From NCBI GenBank assembly GCA_001584585.1, contig LSYV01000015.1:317972-381971 (forward strand): 64,000 nt of DNA, in the 5' to 3' direction. This document shows, in pieces, positions 47,601 through 59,768 of the stretch. The notes beneath the pieces are model-generated. The model saw only the letters and a program-made list of their open reading frames with translations, was not told the origin of the DNA and did no database searches. Origin of the DNA: Gonium pectorale (lineage: Eukaryota; Chlorophyta; Chlorophyceae; Chlamydomonadales; Volvocaceae). The position numbers and the translations under genes were made by a program. Within the stretch, counting starts at the first letter, position 1. The number at the start of each line of letters is the position of its first letter.

Positions 47601-48994
47601 CGCGCGATACAGAGAGGCCACCGGGCTGCGTGGCCAGGCGCTGTGAGGCGCAAACAGTCGGAGAAGGGACAGGGCAGCTGTGGCATAGCTTGCATGGCAT
47701 TACGGAACAGGCGCGGAGGCCAGCGAATGTGCTGCTCATCGCTGCTGCGTCACGTCAAGTGAACGGCCTGCATGGCTAAACCCGTACGGGGCTCAACTTT
47801 TGCCGCATGCAACTGCAGCCACTCCTGCCGACCCCGACGGCCCCGTCCCCGGGTTGCACGGAGTGCCAACGGCCCCGGATTCCTGCTCTACCACTCCCGA
47901 CACCTTTCAGGACCGGCCAAAGGCGGCAGTGTTAGTGAGGAGCACGACATGTGATTCAGTCCTTGTATCCCAATACCTGCACAGAGCATCCAGCAGACAT
48001 CCGCACCATACCTTGCGGGGGTTTTTGTCCACGGGCTTCCGGGCATCCCCCTCAGGCTTCCAGGTCGCAAGCCACTGCCGAGCCGCGACCTGGGGCAGCG
48101 AGTTGTCGACGCCCGAACGGGAGGGGGGGGGTCATGCCGTTATGGCGAAAGGGTAGGAACGGTGGCAAGTTGCTGGGCAAGTTGCTGAACCGGCATTCAT
48201 ATGCTGCGGAAGCCAGGTAACAAGCGCCGCATATGACATAGGATGGTTCCAGTGCAGCAAGGCCAACTTTGGGCCTGATGGTGTAATCATATACGTACTG
48301 AATGGCAGGGGCCCATTGAATGGCGGGGCGTGGCACTCATCAGGACCTGTGCCCCATGCGCCCGGCCCCGTGCAAGGAAAACACACCGAGTACGGCCTGG
48401 ACCATTGCGTCACGTGCATATGTGAAGCCACTGATAGAACTTCGCCCAGCCTTGGGTCCAACCCAACGCACCGCATTACCGCCAGCTTCCAAGATAACAA
48501 GTTCATCCGGGAGAAACTTCCCCATCGATATGGACTTCACCCGGTGCCCGATGGCCATGCTGTTACGAGGGGAAAACGGCGAGGAGGGGGAGGGGAGGGG
48601 TGGGGTTCTGGGGGTTCTGGGCACTGTGCTATGCCCTATGCGGTACACCTCCGCCCGTGGGGTGGAGGACTGGAGGAAGGCCATACGAAGGAGCCGCGGA
48701 CCTGGGTACAGGCGCAGACCACTGCAGAGCAAGACTATATGTTTGTGCTGTTCGGTGACGGGCGATCAGATGGGGAAGGGGCCAAACGATGCTTGGGACA
48801 GGGTATGGGACGGGACGGCCGCACTTTCGGGTTGCACAGGCGATCAGCTGCACTCACTGATGACCGCTGCATTCCGTGCAGACGAAGATCGCCAGTGGCC
48901 ACACCACATACGAGCAGCCGAGAGCGTCGCAGTTGAAGCAGCGCTTGTTGTCAGGCCGTAACGAGATAGCGCGCAATGTTTTATCAGTCGACAT
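44663..48994 (-). CDS. AGFG/AGD14-type ArfGAP domain protein
   Basis: Exons 48994-48858, 48559-48472, 48089-48012, 47514-47434, 47269-47240, 46389-46241, 45875-44663; 591 aa, all phases matching. The ArfGAP zinc finger C19-x2-C22-x16-C39-x2-C42 is followed by HRVKSISMGKFLPDELVILE, AARQWLATW and LDAWVRTVFLDKRYFS, the order seen in plant AGD14 and animal AGFG. The long low-complexity tail carries endocytic motifs: FDPF, WGAF, two LPxDxF-like sites and a terminal NPF (GNPFA) of the EH-binding kind. Role: regulation of Arf-family GTPases and vesicle or clathrin traffic. The arginine expected after CSGxH is replaced by Met47. Exon 5 is a 30-nt microexon supported only by splice signals and phase. 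Confidence 0.88.
46642..47075. mobile_element. 400-bp insertion flanked by 17-bp direct repeats (candidate)
   Basis: TGGTTTGCCCTACTGGC occurs at 46642-46658 and again at 47059-47075, bracketing 400 bp inside the fifth ArfGAP intron. The exact repeat looks like a target-site duplication from a SINE- or retroelement-like insertion. I see no terminal inverted repeats, poly(A) tail or tRNA-like head, so the class is open. Confidence 0.4.
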
Positions 48995-51006
48995 GATGGT
49001 ACGATGCTGGCCTCGTTTTCAAATAAAGCAAACTCGCGAAGCCCAGCTGCCAGTACCGTGGTCAATCCCCATAACTCGGGAAACGTTCTATATGTATAGA
49101 TCGCGTGCTTATGAACAACCGCCGAATGGTGCGCGATGTGTGCAACGCCGTACCAGGTATCCTGTCCTCCCGACAGCCACGCGCCCCTGCCGGGTACTGA
49201 AGCCCTGCCTGAGATGGCGCTTGCGGCCCCAGTTAGGGCGCTCTCACAACTGCCCGTCCGTATGTTGGCGTGTTCTGGCTCCCGACACGGATGTTGCGGG
49301 CATGGGGACGGGAGACGACACCTGCCGACACATCCGACACCGGGTGCGGCGTGGGGCGCAACCCCGACATGGGTGGGTGGTGATGAAGGGTTTTAGGCCG
49401 AGGCAGCGTCTGTTGCCGCTGTCTCGTCCTGCTCATGGGCCTAGCATACCCCTTTTGACCGACTAGCCGAAGGTTATGTCAGGTTCTCGCCATCATCATT
49501 AAAGCCTACGTCGCTGATTCTCCTTCTCGTGCCACCGTGACACCACTTCCCATACCGAGTCGGATGACAGCCGTTAAGCAAGCGCGAGCGAGCGTGCGCA
49601 AGCAGCATCGGCAAGCGGGGCACATGGGTGCCATGTCTTCTTCTCCCTCCCTTTTCCAACGCGCTGCAGGCTAGACCTCGGCCGCTTGATAGCAGCGCAC
49701 CGCATTTCCCAAGTCACGGGCATGCACGTGAAACGCATGTTGTGCAGTAAACGAGCACGACATTACCTTCACGATACGACACGGCATTGCCAAAGCCCTC
49801 AAGCGCCCAAGCTGCCGCGCGCATCGATCGTACCAAGGGCTCTTACCCTCTGTCTTCTGGGTCCGCTTGTTTGTTACACGGGCGCATGTGTGACCGTCAC
49901 GTGGGTTATCGGCGCACCGGCAGCCACAGGCGCTGCATCAGCAGGCTGACCCTGCACGGCTTGAGCGACGCATGCACGGCCGTCATGCCGCCGCTGCCGC
50001 CTCCAGGCCGCACCTCTCCTTCGAGCCAACCTAGACAGGCCAAGCACCCGTACACAACCTCCGCAGAGTGGGACCTTTACCCTCATCACGTCATCAGCGC
50101 TCCAGGCTATGTATAGGTCTTAACCGCAACCTGCAACCTGCAAATTGCAAGTTCCAACATGCAAAACGCATTTACAGCCCATTGTCCTGCGTTTGGTTGA
50201 CTGCGTTGAGGGCAAACCCCTGCGCAACAAGCCCTTACCTCCGCCGTGAGCACGCCAGGGGTTGGCGGGCTGGGCACATGCGGGTCCCCTACCCCATGGT
50301 CGCCGACAGACCGGTGGCAGAGTCGGTGACGCAGGTGGCGCCGCACAGCTTGCGTCCCACAGCTCGTGTCAGGAGACTGCGACTCCCTGGTAGCGCCCCG
50401 CTGCCCCGCTAAGCCCTCCAGGATGGAAGTGACCTGCTGGGCGCACGACGGTCTGGTAACCGCTGAGCGCCGTCGGACCGGTGGCCGTGACGGCAACAAC
50501 ACTGCAGCTCGACCTTGGTGAAGTTTGACAAACCGGGTCAGCTGGTAAGCCGGTCTTTTGGGGGGCGGGAAGAACGTCACATGTTTCGCTTTGAACCCGC
50601 CCGCCCTATGGGAAACGCCGCGCCTTCGGGCGTGTATGGCCGTAGAGGTGGGCTCCCTCTTTCTATGCAGGTTTCACTTTTTTGCTCACTATCATGGCCC
50701 GCCTTGCACGACCTCGCCTTGTATCAACCCGATCAACCTACACAACTTGTAACGCCGCACTTCGAGCATGCATCGTCATGGTGCTCATGTTTTCCCATGA
50801 TGTGTCTGTGGGGGCCTTGTGTCGGGGAGGCAGTAGGTATGGGTGCGTTATGGAATTTGGACTGAAGGGGGGGGGGGCGTAGGAGAGGCGGATGAGGAAG
50901 AGGGTCGACGTGAACTTTATGAAGCACGCACGCAGCCAGCGCTACCACGTGCAATCTCTCCACATGCGAGTCAGGTTTCGAGGTCTTCCTCTACGACAGT
51001 TCATCA

Positions 51007-51120
51007 GAAAGAGAACCAGAAACGGGGAAGGCAGCCTCTACGGACATACACACCCGAGGGTGTGATGTTTCAAGCAGGGCGCCGAGTACAAGGCATGGCG
51101 GGCGAGGTATACGAGCAGAC
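51007..51120 (+). repeat. Dispersed repeat, copy B
   Basis: Best partner of 6313-6420, at about three identical bases in four by eye, with the 5' end also matching 20931-20956. It sits in intergenic DNA upstream of the F-box gene. Confidence 0.6.
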
Positions 51121-51876
51121 GGGCCCTCCCGGTGTGTCACCAGAATAGTTACCTGGCTATAAGTAGAGGGGGCGAGGGTCCGGCGAGCAGTCGACGAGGT
51201 GACCAGTCCATCACTCCTTAGGCAACGTTCCTAACGAAGGCCGAGCCACACATCCCGAGTCATATGTATAAAAAGAGAAACCTGCATAGAAAGAGGGATA
51301 CACACGCATACACACGACCAGGCACAGCCGTACTGCCGTACCGCCCCATGCACCCTCTTCGGTCTTTCGCGCGCTGTCACGGCCCCTTTCGGCACCACCA
51401 CCTACCGTAGCTCCATTAGGTCACGGGGTCCTGCCCTGTCATTCGTCGCATTTGCGCTACGTCTCGGTACTTTACTCTGACATTCCTCGCTGTGCCCCGC
51501 CCCCGCCCCTTCCCGCCGCTCCGCCTGGCGCGGCTTACTTTCCCGGTGCTTGTAGGAGTTAACGGTAGTCAGCGTGTCGGGGGGCTGGGTGGGCGGGGAG
51601 CCGGGAGACATGCACCAGCCCGCATGCGACGCACGTAGACTAAACTAGGCGCATCCCAACACGGCATTGCATTGGAGAGAATTCTGGGCCGCATCGGGGT
51701 CTACGGTGTGGTCGCCGCCGAACTNNNNNNNNNNNNNNNNNNNNNNNNNNNNNNGCCGGACCGCACATACCCGCGCTCCCATCGCCGCGGCATCGTCGCC
51801 GTCGCTGTTATTCTGACGCTACCTCCGCCTCCCGCCTCCCCCTCCTTGCCGCAACCCCCCCCCCCCGCCGGCGCAG

Positions 51877-51966
51877 GCCGCTCGTGGCGCGCGCCAGCAA
51901 CGCGGCCCGCTCGCTGTTCGAGGCGCGCTCCGACCTGCAGCTGCATGGGATAAAATTGGTGTGGAG
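51877..51966 (+). other. Orphan exon-like segment next to assembly gap
   Basis: 90 bp between a CAG acceptor and a G|GTAAGG donor with an open frame reading in part ARASNAARSLFEARSDLQLH. Composition is like a coding exon, but I find no partner exon. A gene may be partly lost in the 30-N gap 120 bp upstream. Confidence 0.3.
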
Positions 51967-52714
51967 GTAAGGGAACGGTACCGTTGCAGAGGCGGACCGG
52001 CCCGACGCGGTGTCTGGAGGCTGGCAGTCGTCACGGAGGGGGAATTGAAGGTGGAATGTAGGAGATGTGGATAAGGGACCGGAGGTGCACATGTTTGGGG
52101 CGCTGTGGCCGGCCTGCCCGTGGGGGTACGACGGAGTACGGCGACAAACAACCGAGCCAAAGTGCCAGTCGCACGCATGTCATCAGTTCTATGGCTTCAC
52201 CGTGCCTACCAGAGCTAGATCTGGCATTTGGCGTACGCAACGCAGCGAGCGACAACGAGTCGAGCAGTAACGCTGGACACACACTTTCAGCCATCTGGAC
52301 GAAACGACCTGTGAGAACGTAATTCGTTAGGCTCCTGTGCTCGTTAACTTTGTCGTAGTGTCTCTCACTTTATTGGGGCGCCCTGCAATCCTGCGCAGCG
52401 GTGGCATGGATGCTATGATATAACGCATCCTTGCACCCTCACAACCCTGCTCACCGCCTGGCTCTGGGACCGCCCGAACCGCGCTTCACCAAGGTGGGCC
52501 ACGCTATTACATTCATATGGATGACTGGCATGCGAGCTCGGGCATGCTTGGTGCGAAAGCCGCCCTGGTCCTAGCCGCTGACAACCGGGACGCCTGCTGC
52601 GGCCTGGGGCCAGCCAATGCGCCCGTGTGATGGCTCTATTGTTATACAGTCGTTGGTTTATAAACGACAACGATAGTTTTGCCAACCTGACCATGTGCAG
52701 GAACGCAATACATC

Positions 52715-55700
52715 ATGGACCACAGAGGCGGGGCGCAGGGCGGGGGATTACCCTCGGGGTCTAATCCCACGCTTCAGCAGCTGCTAAATGCGTCCATCGC
52801 TGCGGGCACTCGCAACATGGAGTTGGAGGCTCTGGTTGCGGCCCGCAACCCGCAACAAGCCGCAGTAGGTCCGAGACACCAGCTCGGTTCCGAGGGCCGT
52901 GCGGCTCTGCACCTTGCAAGGCAATCGCAGCAGCAGCAGCTATCCCTCGAGACGCAGCTGCTGCAACTCTACCAGCAGCAAGGCTTGGGCGATGCAACGG
53001 GTGGTGGAGCTGGCGGTGTGTACGGGCTGCAGGGCATTCAGCAGCTCCAGCAGCGGCAACAGCAACAACAGCAGCAACAGCAGTTGCAGCTGCTGCAGCA
53101 ACGTCAGCAACAGCTGGCTGCGCTGTCAGCGGGCATCCCAGACGCGGCTGGCCAACACCAGTCCCTCCTGCAGCAGCAACAGCAGCAGCAAATCTTTACA
53201 AACGGGCCCCTCGTTTTCATAGCGGATGAAAGCGGTGCGTCGGCGGGGCCGTCGGACGGCACCGGTGGCGGCTTCGTACTGGCTTCTGCTACGTCTCCCG
53301 CTGCGCTTGCCGCCAACCTCGCGCACATCTCCCTCGGGTCCGATGTGCACCAGCCGTTGCCCCCACAACCGCTACCGGTGCAGCCCGCACCACCAGCGCA
53401 GATGTCGCAAGAGTTACATCTACAGCTGCAACTCCTGCACCACGTCCAGGCCCAGATGCAACAGCAGCAACAGATGGCGCAGCAGCAACTGCACCGGCAA
53501 CTGCAACAGCAACAACAAGCGGCCGCCCAGCAGCTGCAGCTGCAGCAGGCGGCGGCCCAGCAGCTGCAGCAGCAACAAGCGGCGCAGCACCAGCAGCAGA
53601 TCCAGCAGTATCAACTGCAGATCCAGCAGTTGCTGCAACAGCAGCATGACCAGCAGCTGCTCGCTCAAGCCGGCGCGTTACCTATCCAGCCCGCTTCTGC
53701 TGGCCTCTACCAGAACGTGGTCGACCTCCAGATCCTGCAGCAGCAACAGCCCTCAGGTTCTGCGTTCCAGCGTGCGTCGCAGCAACAGCAACAGTCACAG
53801 CTGCTACTGCAGCAGCAACAGGTCGCGCAGCAGCAGCAGCAGCAGCAGGCGGCACAGCAGCAGCCATTGCTCCAGCACCTGCAGCAGCCCGCGCTGCCCA
53901 CGCCGCTGCAACCCATGCTGCAACCCATGCACGCACAACCGCAAGCCGTCGCCCAGGGTGGCCACGGGCAGGTGCTGAACCTGCAGCTGCCAAGGAACCG
54001 CTCCCGTGCAGTGCGGCCGCTCTCTGCAACCGCCATCCCCTTTGCAGACGCGCCCCCGGGCACCGCCGCTGCCGCTGCTGCCGGCGCTCTAGGAGGCGGC
54101 ACTGGCGGCCCGACGTCCTCAGGTTCCATCGCCTACCTGCCGCTCAGTGGCGTGACGCTTGGGCTTGGCAGCGGCAGCGGCGGCTACTCCTACCTTGCAT
54201 TCACCGGCGCCAGCAACCTGGGTGTCGGCAGCGGCGCCGGCGGCGACAGCTCTGCTACCGATCGCATCGAGGAGCTGGACATGTATGACGGCGCTAGCTC
54301 GGAGGCTGGCAGCGCCGTCTCGGACACGGAGTCCATCAGCCCCAACCACCCCATCTGCGAGACCGCCTCCTCCTGGGGCACCCTGACCGCGGGTCTAGTG
54401 GCGCGCGTGATGGCCAGTCTCGCGGCCGCCGGCGCGCTGGGCCCCATGGCGCCGCGCCTGCGCTCGGTGTGCCGCCACTGGCGAGCTGTCGTGGACGCCC
54501 ATCTGGAGGGACTGGCCCCCAGCGCCATGCGCGTGAGGGTCATCACGACGCGCTTCGCCTCGTTGCGCTCACTGCACCTGGACCAGTGCGCCAACATCCG
54601 TAACCGCGACCTGCTACTGCTGTCGCGCTCGCCCGCCACGGGCCGCCTCGCCACCCTGACGCTCGGTGACGACCGCGCGCGCCCCTGGGTCAGCAATCGC
54701 GGCCTAGCGGCAGTCTGCCGCATCACCTCCCTCACGCGCCTAACGCTGCGCGACTGCATGTCGATCACCAACCGCGGCCTGGCTCCGCTCGGCTCGCTCA
54801 CCGGCCTCACGTGCCTGTCGCTACGCGGCTGCCGCAAGCTCACGAACCAGGGCACGGAGGCGCTGCGCGGCCTCACAGGCCTGCAGAGCCTCTGCCTGGC
54901 GGGCCTGGTGCGCCTCTCCGACAAGGGGCTGCTGCCGCTTGTGGCCCTGCCGGGACTGCGAACGCTGGAGCTTGGCGGAACTCGTGTGCGCGACGAAGGG
55001 CTTGGCGCGACGGTGCGGCTAGTCGGGCTGCGTTGCCTGGTGCTGGGTCGCGAGGAGGTTAGCGAGCCCGGCCTGCGGCAGCTGAGCGCGCTGGCGGGGC
55101 TGACGCGGCTGGTGCTGCGCGACACGGTGGAACTGAGCGGCGAGACGCTGTCGGTGCTGCTGCCCGCGCTGAATGACCTTCAGGTGGGTGGATGCAGGCT
55201 CTTGAGGTTGGAGTTACGCGGTTGGGTGACGGCAGGCGGCTGTAATGGAGTCCGCGTCCCCTGTAGTTACCACTTTTGTTCGGTCCTGCGCGTCGCGTAC
55301 ATGCTCGTAGCGCCCAAAGTTTCGCCGCTGAGACTATGCCTGTCAGAGCGTGCCGCAATGCACGTTCTGCACGCGCCGGTTAAATCTTGTCCGCCTTCCT
55401 CTCTACCCTGTGCCCCAGGTGCTGGACATACAGCGCAACTGGTCCTTCAATAACATGCAGCTGATGCGCTGCATGGGCGCGCTTGCGGCCTCAACCTCCC
55501 TCACCGCCCTCGACCTGCGCGCAACCTGGGTCTGTGACACTGGCGTCGCCTCACTGGCGCGCATGCCGTCGCTGCGCCGCCTGGCGATCTCGCCCCAGCA
55601 CGACCAGCTGAGCAAGTACCTTGGGGTGCTGCCCACGCTGCGCCAGCTGACGGCCCTGGTCATCAGCAACCTCCCCATCCTGCCCTTCCAGCTGGTGGAG

Positions 55701-56640
55701 GCGCTGGCCGCTCTGCCGCTGCTGCAGGAGCTGGACTTGGCGGAGCCCCCGCCGCCGCCGCCGTCTGAGGGCGGCCCGGCGGCGGCTGCCGTGGCGGCGG
55801 CGGGCGGCTGGGCGCCGGCTGCCGCAAGCGGTTGGACCGCGGCGACGGCCGCAACGGCAGCGGCGGTCGCAGCTCGGGAGCCGCTGCACAACATGGCGGT
55901 GGCGGCGCTGGGGCGGCTGCGCGAGGTTCGCCACCTGAACCTGTCCAGGTATGTGCCAGCCATGATGTGCATTGCGGCAAGTGGACAGTCTCTGCTGGTG
56001 GCGGCGCGTGCGGTTATAGTCACATGGGTGCAGTGTCCGTGCCGGTGACCTTGCGCAAACATGCTCGCACCGTAGTTTGGTTTTGGCTACCACATTGCAT
56101 GCAGGGCAGTGCGTGGGTTATCATCGACATATGCCGTGTGCTCGTGCTGCATTACGTCACCCGCATGCGGATTCATGCTGCGCCGCTCGTCCTTCATAGG
56201 GTTATGTCCCTTCTGGGACACATCCTGTGCTCGTATGCGCCGCAACAGAGCGTGGGCTCTAGGACGGCGGTCCAGTCAATTTGCTCCTGAACATAGGAGG
56301 CTGGGTTGGCGCCCTCGCCACGCTCTGAGTCCCCTGACGGCTCAACATCAAGCCAAAATCTCCACTCCCCGAACTCTCTTGCCCCAGGCGCAACCTGCTG
56401 CCGGAGCAAGCTCTCTATCTCGCCGTGTCCATGCCCTCCCTGGAGCGGCTCATTGCGCTGCAGTGCCCGCTATCGGCCGCAGCGCTGGCCGCGGTCTGGC
56501 AGCGCCGGCCCAGCCTGGTGGTCCTCAGCGGCACCAGGCCCGCCGCGGCCTGCAGCCAGCTTGCAGCAGCGGGCTCAGGGGCGCGCGGCGGGGGCACGGA
56601 CTGGTGCTGCGCCCTGGACGACATGGACTGCTGCTGCTGA
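52715..56640 (+). CDS. Polyglutamine F-box / leucine-rich-repeat protein
   Basis: Exons 52715-55183, 55419-55948, 56388-56640; 1,083 aa, phases 0 and 2 matching. Residues about 70-400 are dominated by glutamine runs. An F-box-like segment follows (about 554-594: LTAGLVARVMASL, then RLRSVCRHWRAVVDAHL), then AMN1/FBXL-type cysteine-containing LRRs (SLRSLHLDQCANIRNRDLL, LTRLTLRDCMSITNRGL, LTCLSLRGCRKLTNQGTEAL) that continue into exons 2 and 3. By family it should be a substrate receptor of an SCF ubiquitin ligase; the substrate is unknown. Exon 2 ends with a Pro/Ala insert. The protein ends DDMDCCC, a possible lipidation tail. Poly(A) signal at 56964. Confidence 0.85.
52915..53875 (+). repeat. 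CAG/CAA tracts encoding polyglutamine
   Basis: Clusters of CAG mixed with CAA codons, longest uninterrupted runs under ten codons, inside the F-box gene's first exon. Mixed codons make expansion less likely than in pure CAG arrays. Confidence 0.95.
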
Positions 56641-56963
56641 AAGGCGGGATGTCTGGTGTGGAGGGTCGCCGCGGCGGTATGTTGGGCGGAAGGCGTGTGG
56701 GGCTGACGTGGATGTCTCGTACGACGGGTGAGTTGGATATGTGCTTAACGGGAAGGTGTGCGGGGTGCGCATGGGCTGGACGGATGAGGGGGGCGCAGAC
56801 AGGGGGGGCACAAAGGGACAGAGGAGGCTCGCGTGGAGTGGAAATGCACTATGAGTAGTTCTCCTTACCTGTATTCTGGCGAATTGCGCCTGCGGGGACC
56901 GTTGGTGAGCCCCTGGGCTGGTGTGTGTCTTTGGCATCCTGGAATAAACACACGTGCTATGTT

Positions 56964-56968
56964 TGTAA
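56964..56968 (+). terminator. TGTAA polyadenylation signal for F-box gene
   Basis: 324 nt past the F-box gene stop codon on the same strand, a typical distance. Confidence 0.6.
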
Positions 56969-58944
56969 TCACTGCTGAGTGGGAATATCAACGACTTTTC
57001 TTGGGATAAGTCTGGGGCCATTGAACGCGGAGTGTGTACTCGCCGGCGGTAGCCTTCCCTGAGGGTGCAGACGTGTGCTGTTAGCTGCCTTTGCTGGTCC
57101 TAAAGTGCTCAAGGCCATGCTGCCATCTTCCGTTGACGGCCTTTGGAACACATCCTGCTCAAGAGCTCTTGTGCACTTGTAGCATGTCAAGGCAAAGGAT
57201 GAGGCAGGCTGTGGGGCGCCCATGGTGCATGACGTCCTAGTCGTTGGGGAGTCGGAACTTCGGAGTTCGTAATAGGTTGTTGTTTCGGACCTTTGCGTTG
57301 GGCCGTAGCGCTGTGCAATCGATTTGCAGATGCTCTTTGGCTTGACTCAGCGTGACAATGGTTTCTGTGTGCACTTGTTTGGTGCAACCTGAAAGGCTCA
57401 CTGCCGATGCATCTTAGCGTGGCTCGCGTGCCTAGGAAGATTTCGGCGTTCTATAGACGACCCCTAGAGAGTTTATGTTATCACTATTACGGGCACTTGG
57501 TTAGTACCATTCCTGAGGACAATCCAAGGTTTCCTAAGCTGCTGTGGGCAACTCGGTTTGGCAAGAAGCACATACGACATACCGCCATGGGGGCTATGCT
57601 GAGGATTATGGGTAGTGACAGGGGCTTGAACGTTCAGGGGTGACACCCATGTCGCATACTTTTTGCTCTGAAAAAAGGCCACTCTAGGAGAGAGGCGGCC
57701 GTCGCAAAAAGGCGGGTGCGATGGTACGCCTTCCTGCTGGACCATGTCTCCAGGGGGCATGGTAAGGATGCCGGACTTGTGCCATTTATGTAGTAAGCGG
57801 CTAACACGGCTTGACGTGGATGCAAGTAAACGCAGGTGTATGGTCTGAAAGCGGGCTGGTGCCTGTGTGTTTGCAGCTATCTGAAGGGCGTGGTGTGTAA
57901 TGATAGGTATCCCGACCGGTTCCCGCGTTGCCCCCGCTGCCGCGCTGCATCCAGAACGTCCTACGGTATATCACAGGTCTTACAGGGGCTGTGCCATAAG
58001 CGGCGGCCAGCCCTACGTGTTTCCGCAAGCTGCGCGGCTGTAAAGGCAGAAGGTCTGGGCTATTCTAACAGCATCGGTGGCTAGTGGGTCAGATGTGTCA
58101 CAGTGTCAGCTTTGCTTGGCATCTCCAGCGCAAATAACCCACCGGGCCTTATAACAGCGATCACAGCATGCCTAGCGTTTCCGGCTGCACAGCAATTTCA
58201 GTCATGTGCGAAGACACGAGCTTGAATCCCTTTGGGTCCCTAACACGGATGGCGCCTGCTGCCGGCGTATGGCCTGGTACTAGAGCTTTGCAGCAGTTGC
58301 AGGCCTTGCAGCGGGGGTCTGCCACACCGTTATCTGAAAACGGCGTCGGGACATGTCGGGACCTAAGACTTTGGGCTCTGCTGAGGCTACCTGCTTGCTG
58401 CAAAGTGGGCAGATTACTGCTGCGTACATGAAATGCGCACCCAAAATCATTCACATCGATAAAACTTGCTGGATTGGGAGCCAACCGACCCCCACCCCAT
58501 ATTTCATCCCTCCAGGTGTGCAGAATGGCACTGTTTGCCCAAGGGGCTTGCGGCACTGCATTAGTCATCACATTCGGATTTGTTCCTGTCACTCAGCCAT
58601 ACTACCGGCCACACTATCCATGTTCAGCCGTACGCGCCCACCCGGATAGGGTCGGACCTCCAAAGCAACGGCAATTGCAACCACCACATAGCACCCACGG
58701 AAAGACAAAACGCAGCTTAGCGCTCATGTTGGTGGGACGAAGGAGTTTGAAGGGCAATGGTCCTATAGATACCTGCTGAACAGCTGAAGGCAATTGGTTT
58801 ACCACTGGCCATGCTTCAATCGAGAACTAAATCATTAAATGCAGCCTAGAGGCATTACGAGATTTACGACCCCAACCCCCAAGGTCGTTAAGGCCTATAA
58901 CCGCAGGGACCACCGTACTACTACCACCAAGCGCTCATTAAGTG

Positions 58945-58950
58945 TATATA
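58945..58950 (+). promoter_or_regulatory. TATA-like element
   Basis: GTGTATATATG lies about 100 bp before the cytochrome b5-domain start codon, consistent with a core promoter. Confidence 0.4.
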
Positions 58951-59046
58951 TGTTTGTAGGCACACGCGAAACGAGTCTCTGCCCACTTTGGGTACGTCGA
59001 GAAGAACCCCACACGCGCCTAGGGCTAACGCAAGACTTGCAGAAAT

Positions 59047-59768
59047 ATGAGCAAGTGTCCGTTTTCAGCGCCTTTGCTAGACGGAGATGGTCCGTCGCTG
59101 CGCCGCGGCCATCAAAGTTCTGAGCACTTGCGCGTCGACGCGTCCACCGGCAGCTTGTCTAGGACTATTAGTACCCCGCATTTGACCTCAGCAACAGCGG
59201 AGGAGACACAAGAACCATCAGCGCGCATGACGACGGGCCACCGCTTGACACGGCGTGAGCTTCGCAAGCTTGGCAAGACCTGGACCCTTTCGGAAATACG
59301 AATGCACTCGAGCAAGGACAGCGCCTGGATCGCTGTCGATGGCAAAGTATATGACATCACAGAGCACTTGGCGAACCACCGCGGCTGGGAAGACTCCTCC
59401 GCCATCAGCACCGTGCTCAGTATCTTGGCACACAGTGGCACAGACTGCAGCCAGGTGAGAGTGCTTGAGAGGCCCCATATGTTCTGTATTGGGGCCGAGG
59501 GTATCCCCTGTGCGACCGTCTTTGTTCTGAATCACGACCCTGCTGCGAGCGTTCTGCGTCCCCCCTGCTCCCCAATTGTCTCCTGACGGGTCCTCGTTCG
59601 GGGTAGCTACGCTATGAAGACGTGAGACGAGGTTCACCTAGCCCAATTTGCCTTCTGCTTTTGCCCCTACTCCAGGAGTTCCGGGAGATTCACCGCCCGT
59701 ACCCGGTGGCCTGGCGACAGCTCGCGGCGTACTACATCGGGGACTTGGCGCCAGAATCGGGTCCCTGA
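59047..59768 (+). CDS. Cytochrome b5-domain protein
   Basis: Exons 59047-59454 and 59676-59768 (phase 0); 166 aa. A Ser-rich N-terminus of about 70 residues precedes a cytochrome b5 heme-binding domain: TWTLSEIRMHSSKDSAWIAV, DGKVYDITEHLANHRG, then EFREIHRP and AAYYIGDL across the splice. Both axial histidines seem present (in LANHRGW and REIHRP), but the usual HPGG reads HRGW. There is no membrane segment, so it is soluble or targeted by the N-terminus. Partner reductase unknown. The ATG at 59047 was chosen as the longest frame; ATG 59227, just before the domain, is an alternative. Confidence 0.85.

Larger units (their letters stand above)
48995..52714. other. Divergent intergenic region with second gap
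   Basis: 3.7 kb between the ArfGAP start (-) and the F-box gene start (+), interrupted by 30 Ns at 51725-51754. It holds a dispersed-repeat copy (51012-51120) and one orphan exon-like stretch (51877-51966). Other open frames look non-coding. Confidence 0.5.
56641..59046. other. 3' flank of F-box gene and cytochrome b5 promoter
   Basis: 2.4 kb between two plus-strand genes. It holds the TGTAA at 56964-56968 and, near the right end, a TATA-like element (58945-58950). Open frames such as 58592-58161 (-) have no splice or family support. Confidence 0.55.

Noticed and set aside
50107..50580. 157-codon minus-strand frame with a GTAAGG donor-like end near 50236
   Set aside because: Arg/Pro/Ser-rich product without family resemblance and no partner exon found.
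58161..58592. 143-codon minus-strand open frame
   Set aside because: Cys-rich patch looked zinc-finger-like, but there is no regular spacing, no splice partner and no family match.
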